In this document: one piece after another, positions 14,210-22,869 of the stretch
Layout: each line of letters begins with the position of its first letter
How positions within the stretch are numbered: position 1 is the first letter of the stretch
Assembly (NCBI GenBank): GCA_903871235.1
Contig: CAIQGA010000020.1
Location: forward strand, 1-63,963
Length of the DNA: 63,963 nucleotides
Reading direction: 5' to 3'
DNA from: an uncultured Chlorobiaceae bacterium
GTDB lineage: Bacteria; Bacteroidota; Chlorobiia; Chlorobiales; Chlorobiaceae
Program-made: the position numbers and the translations under genes
The notes under the pieces: model-generated
Seen by the model: the letters and a program-made list of their open reading frames with translations, nothing else
What the model was told of the DNA's origin: nothing
Databases searched by the model: none

Positions 14210-14623
14210 ATGAGTAGATACGGAAGTCTTGAATACAAGATTATGGCAAGAATAGCGCGAAAGAAATGTGCTGTTTTCGTGCGCGAAGATTTTCAGGATT
14301 TGAGCGACTACGATCAGGTAGGGCGTGCGCTGCGAAAAATTACAAGAGAGGGGCGACTTGTTCGCTTGGGCTATGGTGTTTATGCCAAAACAAAAAAATC
14401 AACCATCACGGGTGAGCTTGTTCCCGCAGCACCATTGCCTCTTCTGGCAAAAGAGGCGCTGGCACGTCTTGGCATTCAAACCCTTCCCTCCCGTCTGGAA
14501 CAGGACTATAACGCAGGCAAGACAACTCAGGTTCCTACTGGCCGATTGATAGCCGTCAGGGGTCGCATAACCAGAAAAATCGGATATGGTGGTGCTTATG
14601 TCAGTTATGAATCGGCGACCTGA
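14210..14623 (+). CDS. AbiEi-like / DUF6088 antitoxin-type protein
   Basis: A 137-residue protein from ATG 14210; an earlier GTG at 14150 would add 20 unconvincing residues. The N-terminal winged-helix pattern (CAVFVREDFQDL, then VGRALRKITREGRLVRLGYGVYAK) is that of transcriptional-regulator antitoxins of the AbiE type, where it binds the operon promoter. The following part carries the PxxLAKEALARLG and GRLIAVRGRITRKIGYGG segments seen in the family. Its 3' end overlaps the next ORF by 38 bp. A complete AbiEii nucleotidyltransferase is absent, so this may be an orphan antitoxin. Confidence 0.65.
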   Translation: MSRYGSLEYKIMARIARKKCAVFVREDFQDLSDYDQVGRALRKITREGRLVRLGYGVYAKTKKSTITGELVPAAPLPLLAKEALARLGIQTLPSRLEQDYNAGKTTQVPTGRLIAVRGRITRKIGYGGAYVSYESAT

Positions 14624-14978
14624 AAAAGAACTTTTTGAGGAGGTGGCACTTCTCAAAAACATCGTTCCCTCTCTGGTTCGCCATATCCACGATCTGGCGT
14701 TATTGAAAGAGCTGGCCTTGGCCAATACGAATTTCTCTGCACTGGTTTCTGCTCCGATGCAGGAAGATGACCGACGATCAAAAAACAATCCTTTATTTGC
14801 AGGATTACCCAAGGCTGAAAAGTTTCGGCAACTGCTTGCGATATTGGAGACAGAAAAAGAGAAATACACCCGTGAATATGATCTGTTTGTTAAAGGCGTC
14901 TCGTATGCTGCAGAAGGGGAAGTTCCCGATTTCACTGCGGCGGTAAAGGCTGTTGGCGAACTTGTGCAGAAAACCTGA
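14586..14978 (+). pseudogene. Probable C-terminal remnant of an AbiEii-type nucleotidyltransferase toxin
   Basis: A 130-codon frame overlapping the end of the AbiEi-like gene. It lacks the nucleotidyltransferase core (no GSxx(10)DxD-type motif) but contains RHIHDLALLKELA and the tail KYTREYDLFVKGVSYAAEGE, which read like the C-terminal helical region of AbiEii proteins (HxYDLxRL, then DYxxMxxMIFGE). The simplest reading is that the toxin lost its catalytic N-terminal half by deletion, leaving antitoxin plus tail. If so it is non-toxic. The family call is tentative and based only on pattern. Confidence 0.45.
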
Positions 14979-15122
14979 GAGCATCGGTTTTTCAGAGAAA
15001 ATGAATCAAATCATCTCTTGTTTTGAATTTGTACCCGAGTCGCCTCTGCTGTTATTTTAAACTTCCCCGTCATAATGACCTTTCAGACCCTCTTGACCCA
15101 TTACAGAAAACATTTTATCATT

Positions 15123-15187
15123 TGAAGAGGAGATCATCATCCAGATGGCAAAAGAGCACCCGACACTGTTTCTCACATAAGGGTGTG
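15123..15187 (+). repeat. 65-bp direct repeat, right copy
   Basis: Partner of 13852-13916 with four mismatches. It lies between the truncated AbiEii-like ORF and the 3' end of the convergent Roco-TIR gene. Outside the repeat the 14979-15219 interval shows no gene. Confidence 0.85.
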
Positions 15188-15219
15188 GTCAAGTTCACCG
15201 GCTATTTTTGACTGGCTGC

Positions 15220-17853
15220 TTACAATAATTCGGTAATTCTTTCGATCAATGCAAGATATTGTTCTTCCTGCTCTTGTTCTGAAAGTTTGGAGAGCGGTGT
15301 ATCGGGATCGTTTACGGCTTGAAATATTGAGAGTTTACTTTTGTTGAATCGGCACGGTTCGACGATAAGTGGCAAAATGGTTGTTCCGTTATTTTCGGCA
15401 GACTCAAGGAGCGATGGCAGTTCGTTGTTCATGATAAAATCGGATGCAAGAAAATCGGTGCTGACCAACATGATGCTGGCTTTTGCAGATGCAAGAGCAG
15501 CTTCGATTTCTTTTTTCCATTGCCTCCCGGCTTTTATTCTTGTGTCATCCCACACATCCACATCAATTCCTTCATGCTTCAGCACCTTGAGATGAACCTG
15601 CAAGCGCTTCAGATACGCATCATTTGTGTGCGAGTAGCTGACAAATATGGTTATTCTTTCTGTGGGATTACGCCGGCCTTGTCGTGGGTATTTCTGTTTT
15701 TCACTCAGGACGTCATCAATCAACTGCCGGACATTGACCATGTCAAAGCTATTGCCACATTCAATTTCCTGTTTGCCTTTTTCAATCCGACGTTTGAGAT
15801 CTGAATACTTGAAGAAATATGTGCTTTCTGATCTGGAGCATTCCCGACAATTGCAGGGAATCAACTTATCAACCTTCATTTTTTCATACTGCGCATTGAT
15901 GCCTTCCAGTTTTTCGGCAATGATGGTCATAAAGTCCTGTTTGTTCTTGCCGGAGAGACGTATTACGATACGACGGGCATCATAGCTTTCACTGACTTCG
16001 GCTATAGCACTGTCACGCTCAAGCAGACAACCACGCTTCCATACCAGATCATGATTTGTAATGTAGCGGTGCATCTCCACAATGAACTGCGACATAATTC
16101 CTTTCGGCATAAACAGGTCGTATGCATACTGCAGATAGAGATTACCAGTTGAATCCCAGGGATATTCTGGTCTGGCTGATGGCAGTTTTTCAGGTACGAT
16201 GTAGTGGCCTGATCTGTCGATCTCATAAGTCAGGAAGAATTTCTGCATAAGCCTTAGAAGCTCGTCACGAAGCTCTGCATATTCCTGCTCATGCCAGATG
16301 GTTTCTGCATCATCCCGGCTGAATCGGCCATGCTGCTTGTCAAGCAAGGGATGATCGAGCATCTTATATACGGCATGAGTTGCCCAATTTGGTTTCAGGA
16401 AAATAGTCTTGTTGAGGAGGCTGTCATCCTGAAAGTGGAGAAAGACACCAATATCATGAAAATACTGACTCAACACGAGAGCGTCCTCTTTCTTCGCGAT
16501 TCCCTCTGCACCACAGAGTGCAAGATATTCCTGCCTTGAGATGGTGTGATTCTGTTCCTCGTCAAGGAGTTTTCTGACACCTGTCCACCGCGCTGGCACG
16601 GGACTTCCAATGTGTGATAACCTTTTTATTTGATACTTTATGGCCAGTTCCAGTTTACAAAGACGTTCTTTATCAGGTTCTGCAAAATCCACAGCAAGGA
16701 TATCGCTGATGTTCGTAAACCGTTGCCGCAAAGCGCCAAGATCAATATCTCGTTTGCGCTGCTGCTTTTCATTCGAGACAATGATAAGTGGGCTGCTGCC
16801 TCCGAACATCTCAATCAAATGCAACCAGTAGTTGAAATCGGTATCCTCCCTCCGATTATCCACGACCAGCACATACAATGAACGGTTTGAGAGAAAAAAA
16901 CGATGAGTTGCCTTGTAAATTTCCTGCCCTCCAAAATCCCAGATATTCATCCTGAACTCTTTTCCTTTGAGTTTTTCTGCGTCAAGTTCCGGAAAATCTT
17001 CCTGCCTGAGAGAGAAATAGTTCGGTTTGACATCAATACCAAGTGTGGTTTCATCATCATTAGGCAATGGAGCTTCATGGTTTTCAAGCTTTCGGGCAAG
17101 GGTGGTTTTACCTGCACTCGGTTCACCGACAATAAGTAGTTTTGCTTCAAAGAGGTAATCACTGTTTTGTTCTTCCAATTGCTTGAAATAATTTCTGATA
17201 GCCTCTTTTCCCTGTTTGACTATTTCCGGTGGTGGGGTTTCCAGTGGATTACCATAGAATGTGATGAAGCCTGTACAATCAGAAGAATTAGCATACGGTT
17301 TTTTATTTTCCCACTGAATACCCATTTCAAATTCAGTAATCCATGAGGGCAAATTTTTAATGCGATTACTGGAGAGATAAAGGTCTTTCAACTGTTTTCG
17401 GTCTTCAAGTGGACCAATATTACTAATATAATTACCACCAATGTAAAGATATAAAAGATTATTCAATTTAGATAGAGGAGCAAGATCACATATTTGATTA
17501 TCCCATGCAGAAAGCAATAAAAGCTTGGTAAATGTTGAAAGAGGGCTAAGATCGCTTATTCGATTTTTGGCTATGTAAAGATGTGTAAGGTTATCAAACT
17601 GGACAAGGAGACCAAGATCATATAATTCATTATCAGATATATCAAGGGTTGAAAGGTTTTTTAATAATTTTAACGGATTAATAATTCTTTTAAGATCATT
17701 TATGTGACAATTGTATAATCCGAGTCCTGTTATTTGATTATTGATATTTACCACATAACCCAATTCAAAGAAATCCTCGTCAAATTTCTCAAGCCGATCC
17801 AATTTAATACCAAGTTCTTTTTCAATCTGCCTCAAATAATCAAAGTCATTCAT
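15220..17853 (-). CDS. Roco protein with C-terminal TIR: LRR-Roc-COR-TIR
   Basis: An 877-residue multidomain protein. Residues about 40-175 are leucine-rich repeats (LSTLDISDNELYDL, LTHLYIAKNRISDL and similar). The Roc GTPase has a P-loop GEPSAGKTT (243-251), switch-II WDFGGQE (305-311), and a degenerate G4 (NEKQ near 361). A COR-like region follows, with a cysteine pair CNCREC near the end. Residues 732-877 are a TIR domain: FVSYSHTND, DVWDDTRIKAG, SIMLVSTDFLASDF and a candidate catalytic Glu811 in NNELPSLL. Roco proteins are GTP-dependent dimers; bacterial TIR domains commonly cleave NAD+ in immunity. It is the last gene of the type I restriction operon, 58 bp after hsdM. A role as a GTPase-gated NAD-depleting sensor is inference. 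Confidence 0.9.
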   Translation of the reverse strand: MNDFDYLRQIEKELGIKLDRLEKFDEDFFELGYVVNINNQITGLGLYNCHINDLKRIINPLKLLKNLSTLDISDNELYDLGLLVQFDNLTHLYIAKNRISDLSPLSTFTKLLLLSAWDNQICDLAPLSKLNNLLYLYIGGNYISNIGPLEDRKQLKDLYLSSNRIKNLPSWITEFEMGIQWENKKPYANSSDCTGFITFYGNPLETPPPEIVKQGKEAIRNYFKQLEEQNSDYLFEAKLLIVGEPSAGKTTLARKLENHEAPLPNDDETTLGIDVKPNYFSLRQEDFPELDAEKLKGKEFRMNIWDFGGQEIYKATHRFFLSNRSLYVLVVDNRREDTDFNYWLHLIEMFGGSSPLIIVSNEKQQRKRDIDLGALRQRFTNISDILAVDFAEPDKERLCKLELAIKYQIKRLSHIGSPVPARWTGVRKLLDEEQNHTISRQEYLALCGAEGIAKKEDALVLSQYFHDIGVFLHFQDDSLLNKTIFLKPNWATHAVYKMLDHPLLDKQHGRFSRDDAETIWHEQEYAELRDELLRLMQKFFLTYEIDRSGHYIVPEKLPSARPEYPWDSTGNLYLQYAYDLFMPKGIMSQFIVEMHRYITNHDLVWKRGCLLERDSAIAEVSESYDARRIVIRLSGKNKQDFMTIIAEKLEGINAQYEKMKVDKLIPCNCRECSRSESTYFFKYSDLKRRIEKGKQEIECGNSFDMVNVRQLIDDVLSEKQKYPRQGRRNPTERITIFVSYSHTNDAYLKRLQVHLKVLKHEGIDVDVWDDTRIKAGRQWKKEIEAALASAKASIMLVSTDFLASDFIMNNELPSLLESAENNGTTILPLIVEPCRFNKSKLSIFQAVNDPDTPLSKLSEQEQEEQYLALIERITELL

Positions 17854-17911
17854 AATGGTCAGGTTTTGATTGTAAAAATCCCTTCCAAATAAATCGAATT
17901 AAATCAGCTTC

Positions 17912-19396
17912 TTATACCTTGCTCAGCACCCCCAGAATCTCCTGAAAGCTTGCAAGTCCGGCCTCAAGGTTTTCGATGATCTCTCCAGCCAGTAGATCCG
18001 GATCAGGCAGATTATCAAGATCAGCGAGGCTTTTATCTTTGAGCCAGAAGATGTCGAGGTTGGTTTTGTCACGGGCGACAATCTCTTCGTAGGTGTACTT
18101 CCGCCAGCGCCCTTCGGGGGTTTTGGGGGTGAAGTTTTCCTTGCGTTTATGGCGGTTTTCGGGGTTGTAGCACTCGACAAACTCTTGCAGGTCAGATGAC
18201 TTCAGTGGGCTCTTTTTCAGGGTGTGGTGCACGTTGGTGCGGTAGTCGTAGAACCAGACTTCGCGAGTCCAGGGATCTTTATGGGCGGGCATCACGTCGA
18301 AAAAGAGGACGTTGGCTTTCACGCCTTGTGCGTAAAAAATGCCAGTCGGGAGCCTCAGAATGGTGTGCAGCTCGGTGGTTTCGAGCAGCTTTTTTCGGAC
18401 AAGCTCTCCTGCACCGCCTTCAAAGAGGACGTTGTCGGGAAGTACCACGGCGGCTTGGCCGTGAACCTTCAGGACGGTGTGGATGTGCTGCAAAAAGTTG
18501 AGCTGCTTGTTGGAGGTTATGGCCCAGAAATCCTGCCTGTTGTAGACAAGACTCTCTTTCTCCTGCTCCTCGTCATCGTTGGTGAAGGTCATGCTGCTCT
18601 TTTTGCCGAAGGGTGGATTGGTGAGCACGTAATCGTAGCGGATGCCACCATCAGCAAGCAGCGCATCAGCGGATGAGACTGCGGCAATGCCGTCGAGTTC
18701 GCCGATGTTGTGCAGAAACATATTCATCAGGCAGAGTCTGCGCGTGCCGGGCACAATTTCATTGCCGCCGAAGGTGCGATGTTTCAGAAATTCCTTGTCG
18801 CTCCGGTCGAGGCTATAGCGGTTGGTGATAAAATCGTACGCCTTCAGGAAAAATCCACCGGTGCCACAGGCCGGATCAACAATGCTCTTCATCGGCTCCG
18901 GGCGGATGCACTCCACCATCACCTCAATCAGGGCACGGGGCGTGAAGTACTGGCCTGCTCCGCTTTTGGTATCTTCGGCATTCTTTTCAAGTAGTCCTTC
19001 GTAAATTTCGCCTTTGACGTCAGCGCCCATCATCACCCAGCTCTCCTTGTCGATCATGTCAACTACCTTGTAGAGCATTGCCGGATCGGCAATCTTGTTC
19101 TGCGCTTTCAGGAAGATCTGGCCGAGCATCCCCGGCTTTTTGCCAAGATCGCGGAGCAAGCTGGCGTAGAGCACTTCAAGCTCTGCCCCACGTTTCTCCT
19201 TGAGCTTTGCCCAGGTGTACTCCTGCGGAATGTCGATGGTGCGGCTGTAGGGCGGTTTGCTGTACTCATCAGCCATTTTCAGAAAGATGAGAAAGGTCAA
19301 CTGTTCGAGATAATCGCCATAGCTCACGCCGCTGTCGCGCAGGACGTGGCAGAACGACCAGACTTTCGAGATAATGGCTGACGGGGTATTGGTCAT
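17912..19396 (-). CDS. hsdM: Type I restriction-modification methyltransferase subunit HsdM (system 1)
   Basis: A 494-residue N6-adenine methyltransferase subunit. The N-terminal HsdM helical domain (SKVWSFCHVLRDSGVSYGDYLEQLTFLIFLKMADE) precedes the SAM-binding DPACGTGGFFLKAYDF motif and the catalytic TNPPFGKKSS (NPPF) motif. With HsdS it methylates the recognition site; with HsdR it forms the restriction complex. The gene follows hsdS after 21 bp and precedes the Roco-TIR gene. Confidence 0.95.
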   Translation of the reverse strand: MTNTPSAIISKVWSFCHVLRDSGVSYGDYLEQLTFLIFLKMADEYSKPPYSRTIDIPQEYTWAKLKEKRGAELEVLYASLLRDLGKKPGMLGQIFLKAQNKIADPAMLYKVVDMIDKESWVMMGADVKGEIYEGLLEKNAEDTKSGAGQYFTPRALIEVMVECIRPEPMKSIVDPACGTGGFFLKAYDFITNRYSLDRSDKEFLKHRTFGGNEIVPGTRRLCLMNMFLHNIGELDGIAAVSSADALLADGGIRYDYVLTNPPFGKKSSMTFTNDDEEQEKESLVYNRQDFWAITSNKQLNFLQHIHTVLKVHGQAAVVLPDNVLFEGGAGELVRKKLLETTELHTILRLPTGIFYAQGVKANVLFFDVMPAHKDPWTREVWFYDYRTNVHHTLKKSPLKSSDLQEFVECYNPENRHKRKENFTPKTPEGRWRKYTYEEIVARDKTNLDIFWLKDKSLADLDNLPDPDLLAGEIIENLEAGLASFQEILGVLSKV

Positions 19397-19417
19397 AAGT
19401 ACAAAGGTTAATGCTTG

Positions 19418-20848
19418 TTACCTGGCAGTTCGTTTTTCAGCCCTGATGCGCTCAAGAAGCTTGTCGGCAGGCTCCCAGTCCGGGGCGTTACGGGTAATCT
19501 GAAGCTCCTCCAGGCTGAGCAGCTTGCCCTCAAAAGCTTTTTTGAGAATACTTTGCCGCAAGGCTTCCGCTTTTTCAACCGACTCCTTGATGGTGGATTC
19601 CATGTTATCGCAAACCGAGAGGCGCGTTTCGATTTCCTGCACGATTTGGGATTGCTCTTGTGGGGAGCAGTAGGGCAATGGGTAACTCTTGAGTTTCTCC
19701 CCATTGATGTTTGACTGATTCACCCCGTCAGTCTTTACTGAATTACCATAAACCTTGGCTGGGTGAGAATTCAGCCAGAAATTTAGATACTTACAGTCCA
19801 GTAATACAGCTATTTGATTGATTCGAATGAGATATCCTGCAAAAATAGCAGGCATTTCGCCATTATAGATTGCTGTTTTTCCAACGAGTTCCGGGCTGTT
19901 GGTGCGATTAAAAAGGACATCGCCTTTTGTTAATGAATATTTTGAAATATCGGCTTTCTCATTGGTATAGGCCAAATTATTCCACTCAATTCGACCTTGC
20001 TGAATATTTCCCATTCGTATGACAGGAACATCTCCGTTATCGAGTGATTTCGTCGAAGTACCATATTCAACCCCAAGAGTCAACTCACCTAATTTTAACC
20101 ACGTCCACCCATCCGGCAGTTCAGGTAATGCAATAAGCGCAGCCTGAGTAAGCGGAATAACCGGCTTGAGTTTTTTGCCCGAAAGTTTTGCTGCTTGCGT
20201 CCGTTCGGCTTTGATGGTTTCAAGCAGTTCCTGTGCTGACGGGTGGCTGGTTTGTTGCTCACGCCATGCTTTGGTGAGTTCACCTTCAAAGGCTTGTTTC
20301 AGAACGGCTTGCCGATAGATCTTAAGCTGTTCCTGAGCTTTTTTCAAACAGGCAATCCCGTTATCAAGTTCACTGAAAAGCTGCTCCAGTTTTGCAACAA
20401 TGGCTCGCTGTTCGGGGAGTGATGGTAAACTAATCTTAGTTGCCTCAAATGTCTTTTTTGTAACATGGACCATTCCTGATCCATGTGCAGAAGAATACAA
20501 TTCTCGTGTTATTTTGTCGAGGAAGTAATAAAGATATAGCTTTTCTATAAATGAATTTGGATTGACAAGAAAAATATGCTGATTTAGCCAAGCATCATCC
20601 TTTTTCCATATGTATGCACCGAGAGAGGCCGACCAAGCAAAAAGTAAATCTCCTTTTTTTACGAGATACCTTTCTTCAAAAACTTTATTACTATAATGGA
20701 ACTTTGATTTTTCGTCATTCAAATTTTTAATCCTAATGATAGGTAAACCTTCGTTTCCCCACTCTGCCGGTGTAAACGCACGACCATTAATATATTCAGC
20801 GACAGTTCCTAATGTTGTGCACACACGATGATTACTTATGATTTTCAC
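19418..20848 (-). CDS. hsdS: Type I specificity subunit HsdS (system 1)
   Basis: A 476-residue specificity protein if it starts at GTG 20848 (VKIISNHRVCTTLGTVAEYING). The frame is open to an ATG at 20959, but that would overlap the preceding gene by 94 bp, so the GTG is preferred. There are two target-recognition domains, each followed by a conserved helix: LPSLPEQRAIVAKLEQLFSE and YPLPYCSPQEQSQIVQEIE. The first half ends in QAVLKQAFEGELT and the second in SILKKAFEGKLL, the usual internal repeat. It sets the DNA sequence recognised by HsdMR. The target sequence cannot be predicted from here. Confidence 0.92.
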   Translation of the reverse strand: MKIISNHRVCTTLGTVAEYINGRAFTPAEWGNEGLPIIRIKNLNDEKSKFHYSNKVFEERYLVKKGDLLFAWSASLGAYIWKKDDAWLNQHIFLVNPNSFIEKLYLYYFLDKITRELYSSAHGSGMVHVTKKTFEATKISLPSLPEQRAIVAKLEQLFSELDNGIACLKKAQEQLKIYRQAVLKQAFEGELTKAWREQQTSHPSAQELLETIKAERTQAAKLSGKKLKPVIPLTQAALIALPELPDGWTWLKLGELTLGVEYGTSTKSLDNGDVPVIRMGNIQQGRIEWNNLAYTNEKADISKYSLTKGDVLFNRTNSPELVGKTAIYNGEMPAIFAGYLIRINQIAVLLDCKYLNFWLNSHPAKVYGNSVKTDGVNQSNINGEKLKSYPLPYCSPQEQSQIVQEIETRLSVCDNMESTIKESVEKAEALRQSILKKAFEGKLLSLEELQITRNAPDWEPADKLLERIRAEKRTAR

Positions 20849-20865
20849 TACACAGCGCTTAATTG

Positions 20866-21597
20866 TTAACTTACAAACAATTTCGGTATTCCCGGTTTTT
20901 GATCCCAGATAATCCCGTCCAGCGTACGACCAGCTTTCTTTTTGTTGAACCCGCCCCACTGCTTAAAGAAAAACGGCACATTGGCGGCAATGCATTGTTC
21001 CCTGATTTCCTGAACCCAATCAGGCTTCATGGGGCGGGCATTTCTGCCGCTTTCACCACCGACAATGACCCAGTCGATATCTTGCAAGTCCAGTTCCGAC
21101 AAGGGGCCAAGCAGAGGCTCACAAGATAAAAATTTTACCCGTGCATCAGTTTCCCTAAGCCTGTCAATTCGCGGCATGGCCTGCTGATTTTCCACCGATA
21201 CACCCATCCAGATATTGTGCGACCAATCCAGCCATCCTTCACTGTCATAATATTTTAAAACATCAGCTCGCTTGGTCAGTACCTGAAATACGTGATGCGG
21301 ATTCTGCTGCATAACGTTGAACACCTGCCGGATGTAGTCAATCGGTACACCCTTGTGGAAGAGGTCGCTCATGGAGTTGACAAAGACCACTCTCGGCTTT
21401 TTCCATCTGAATGGTTCCTGAAGCGTTTCGGGATGCAGAGTAAGCTTGAAGCCATTGCGGTACTTTTCAACTCCCATTGCTTGAAGCCGCTTTGCGAATG
21501 CCTCTGCGTAGCAGAACCTGCAACCATCAGAAACCTTGTCGCACCCCGTAACGGGGTTCCAGGTCATTTCCGTCCACTCAATATGAGACTGCGCCAT
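20866..21597 (-). CDS. DUF5131 / phage Gp37-Gp68-like three-Cys protein
   Basis: A 243-residue protein starting [19 protein letters not shown]. The cluster C-x6-C-x2-C ([11 protein letters not shown]) followed by YAE, with [15 protein letters not shown] and [14 protein letters not shown], is the signature of the DUF5131 family, which has a radical-SAM-like look. The next upstream gene is a TcmP-like protein, the partner named for co-occurrence with such three-Cys proteins. The ATG overlaps the tcmP stop by one base. Enzymatic activity is unproven; placement inside a restriction operon suggests a defence accessory or DNA modification role (inference). Confidence 0.82.
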   Translation of the reverse strand: MAQSHIEWTEMTWNPVTGCDKVSDGCRFCYAEAFAKRLQAMGVEKYRNGFKLTLHPETLQEPFRWKKPRVVFVNSMSDLFHKGVPIDYIRQVFNVMQQNPHHVFQVLTKRADVLKYYDSEGWLDWSHNIWMGVSVENQQAMPRIDRLRETDARVKFLSCEPLLGPLSELDLQDIDWVIVGGESGRNARPMKPDWVQEIREQCIAANVPFFFKQWGGFNKKKAGRTLDGIIWDQKPGIPKLFVS

Positions 21598-22718
21598 TAT
21601 TTTGTTTTTAAATAAAACGTTACCTTTTTAGGACTATTTCGCCACTCTTTGTGATTCAAGTAAAACGAACCCTTTTTCGCTGGTTCACCATTGCTTTTTA
21701 AGACTGACAATGTATCCTCAATTTGCCAAGCCTTCAAAACTTCATTCGTGTGAATAGGTAAATGCCCTTTATGTAACGTAAACTCATAAACATCTTTGTT
21801 TGTTCGTGAATTTGAAAGAAGATACGCCCTTAATTCGTCTTCAAATCTAAAGGTAATGGAAGATTTATGGCCATCAAAAAGATACTCAGTGCGCATAAAA
21901 CGCCACACTCTACCTTCATTATTGTCTATAACCCATTTTGCCTCAAGCATTTTTTGAAAACCATAGATATGGCTTGTGAAAAAAAATAAACAATAATGCT
22001 GACCGGCATCTCTTTCAATGATAAATGTATCTACGTAATAGTCATTGCCTAAGCGGAGCTTAAAATGGGATTTTAAGTTTTCAATAAAATCAATACCAGT
22101 GGAGCTTATTGGCCACTCGTCAAGAGGGACAAGCTCTTCTATTAGGCATTGCAAACATTTAGGAGTTCCGTTAGATTCAACACGAAACATAAATTGTGTG
22201 GGGAGAAAAAGTAAAACCTCCGCTTTTTTTGTTGCCAACAGAGATTGAATATCAGCAAAGCGCACGTCACGATATCCCCAAGGATCTATAAAAACAAATG
22301 CTTTCGCTGAAGGGCTTAATTTATTTATCTGAGACGATACACTTTCCAACGCATTATTATACTCGCAACATGAATAGCTTATCGTGATTTTTTTTGAATG
22401 CCCAATTTCCTCAATAAAAGTTTTAAGTTGATTAATGTAATCCGGGTTATTATCATTAAAAAAACAATGGTAATTGACTTTGCTACAAAAGCCAGATTGT
22501 AATACTCGTTCTATTTCTTCAAGCATTACGATGGGGCTTCCAAAGCCACCATCATCATATACGCCATGACCGCAGTATACATCGAATAAAAAAATGTCAG
22601 AAAAAAATGGCGAATTACTCAATACCTGTAAATATTTTGCTAAATATTCTTTTAAAAGTTCGATTTTTGCCTTTGAATGTGGCTGTAAATTATTCTGCCA
22701 ATCTTTGATTATTTTCAT
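21597..22718 (-). CDS. tcmP: Three-Cys-motif partner protein TcmP-like
   Basis: A 373-residue protein matching the TcmP pattern: an early [18 protein letters not shown], then [20 protein letters not shown], reminiscent of a SAM-binding motif I, and [12 protein letters not shown]. The family accompanies the three-Cys DUF5131 protein, which follows directly here (1-bp overlap). The ATG overlaps the TGA of an hsdR 3'-end fragment (sequence GCATGA), showing that tcmP originally followed hsdR with coupled translation. The N-terminal part is AT-rich compared with the surrounding hsd genes. Function is unknown; a methyltransferase-like role is possible. Confidence 0.78.
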   Translation of the reverse strand: MKIIKDWQNNLQPHSKAKIELLKEYLAKYLQVLSNSPFFSDIFLFDVYCGHGVYDDGGFGSPIVMLEEIERVLQSGFCSKVNYHCFFNDNNPDYINQLKTFIEEIGHSKKITISYSCCEYNNALESVSSQINKLSPSAKAFVFIDPWGYRDVRFADIQSLLATKKAEVLLFLPTQFMFRVESNGTPKCLQCLIEELVPLDEWPISSTGIDFIENLKSHFKLRLGNDYYVDTFIIERDAGQHYCLFFFTSHIYGFQKMLEAKWVIDNNEGRVWRFMRTEYLFDGHKSSITFRFEDELRAYLLSNSRTNKDVYEFTLHKGHLPIHTNEVLKAWQIEDTLSVLKSNGEPAKKGSFYLNHKEWRNSPKKVTFYLKTK

Positions 22719-22862
22719 GCTGTCAACACCTCGTTAAGTTCATCAATAATCGCCTCTATCCTTTCTCCAAAAAGCTGCCACATTTTGCCACGCCCTCCAT
22801 GCGCATCGAACGGAGTGAGGTCGAGATCTTAGGCTCAATATGAATGCTGGCGGCAATGTGTT
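22719..22862 (-). pseudogene. Fragment of hsdR 3' end (about 47 codons, frameshifted)
   Basis: The interval is collinear with the last ~142 bp of hsdR (25915-26057), with about a dozen substitutions. One base is missing near 22830 (GATCTTAGG versus GATCGTCAGG on the plus strand), so the frame breaks after HIAASIHIEP. It ends VLTA-stop where intact hsdR ends VLTG-stop. The stop overlaps the tcmP ATG. The fragment is the scar of the event that placed the ABC-3C cassette between hsdR and tcmP. Confidence 0.88.
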
Positions 22863-22869
22863 GCTTTCC

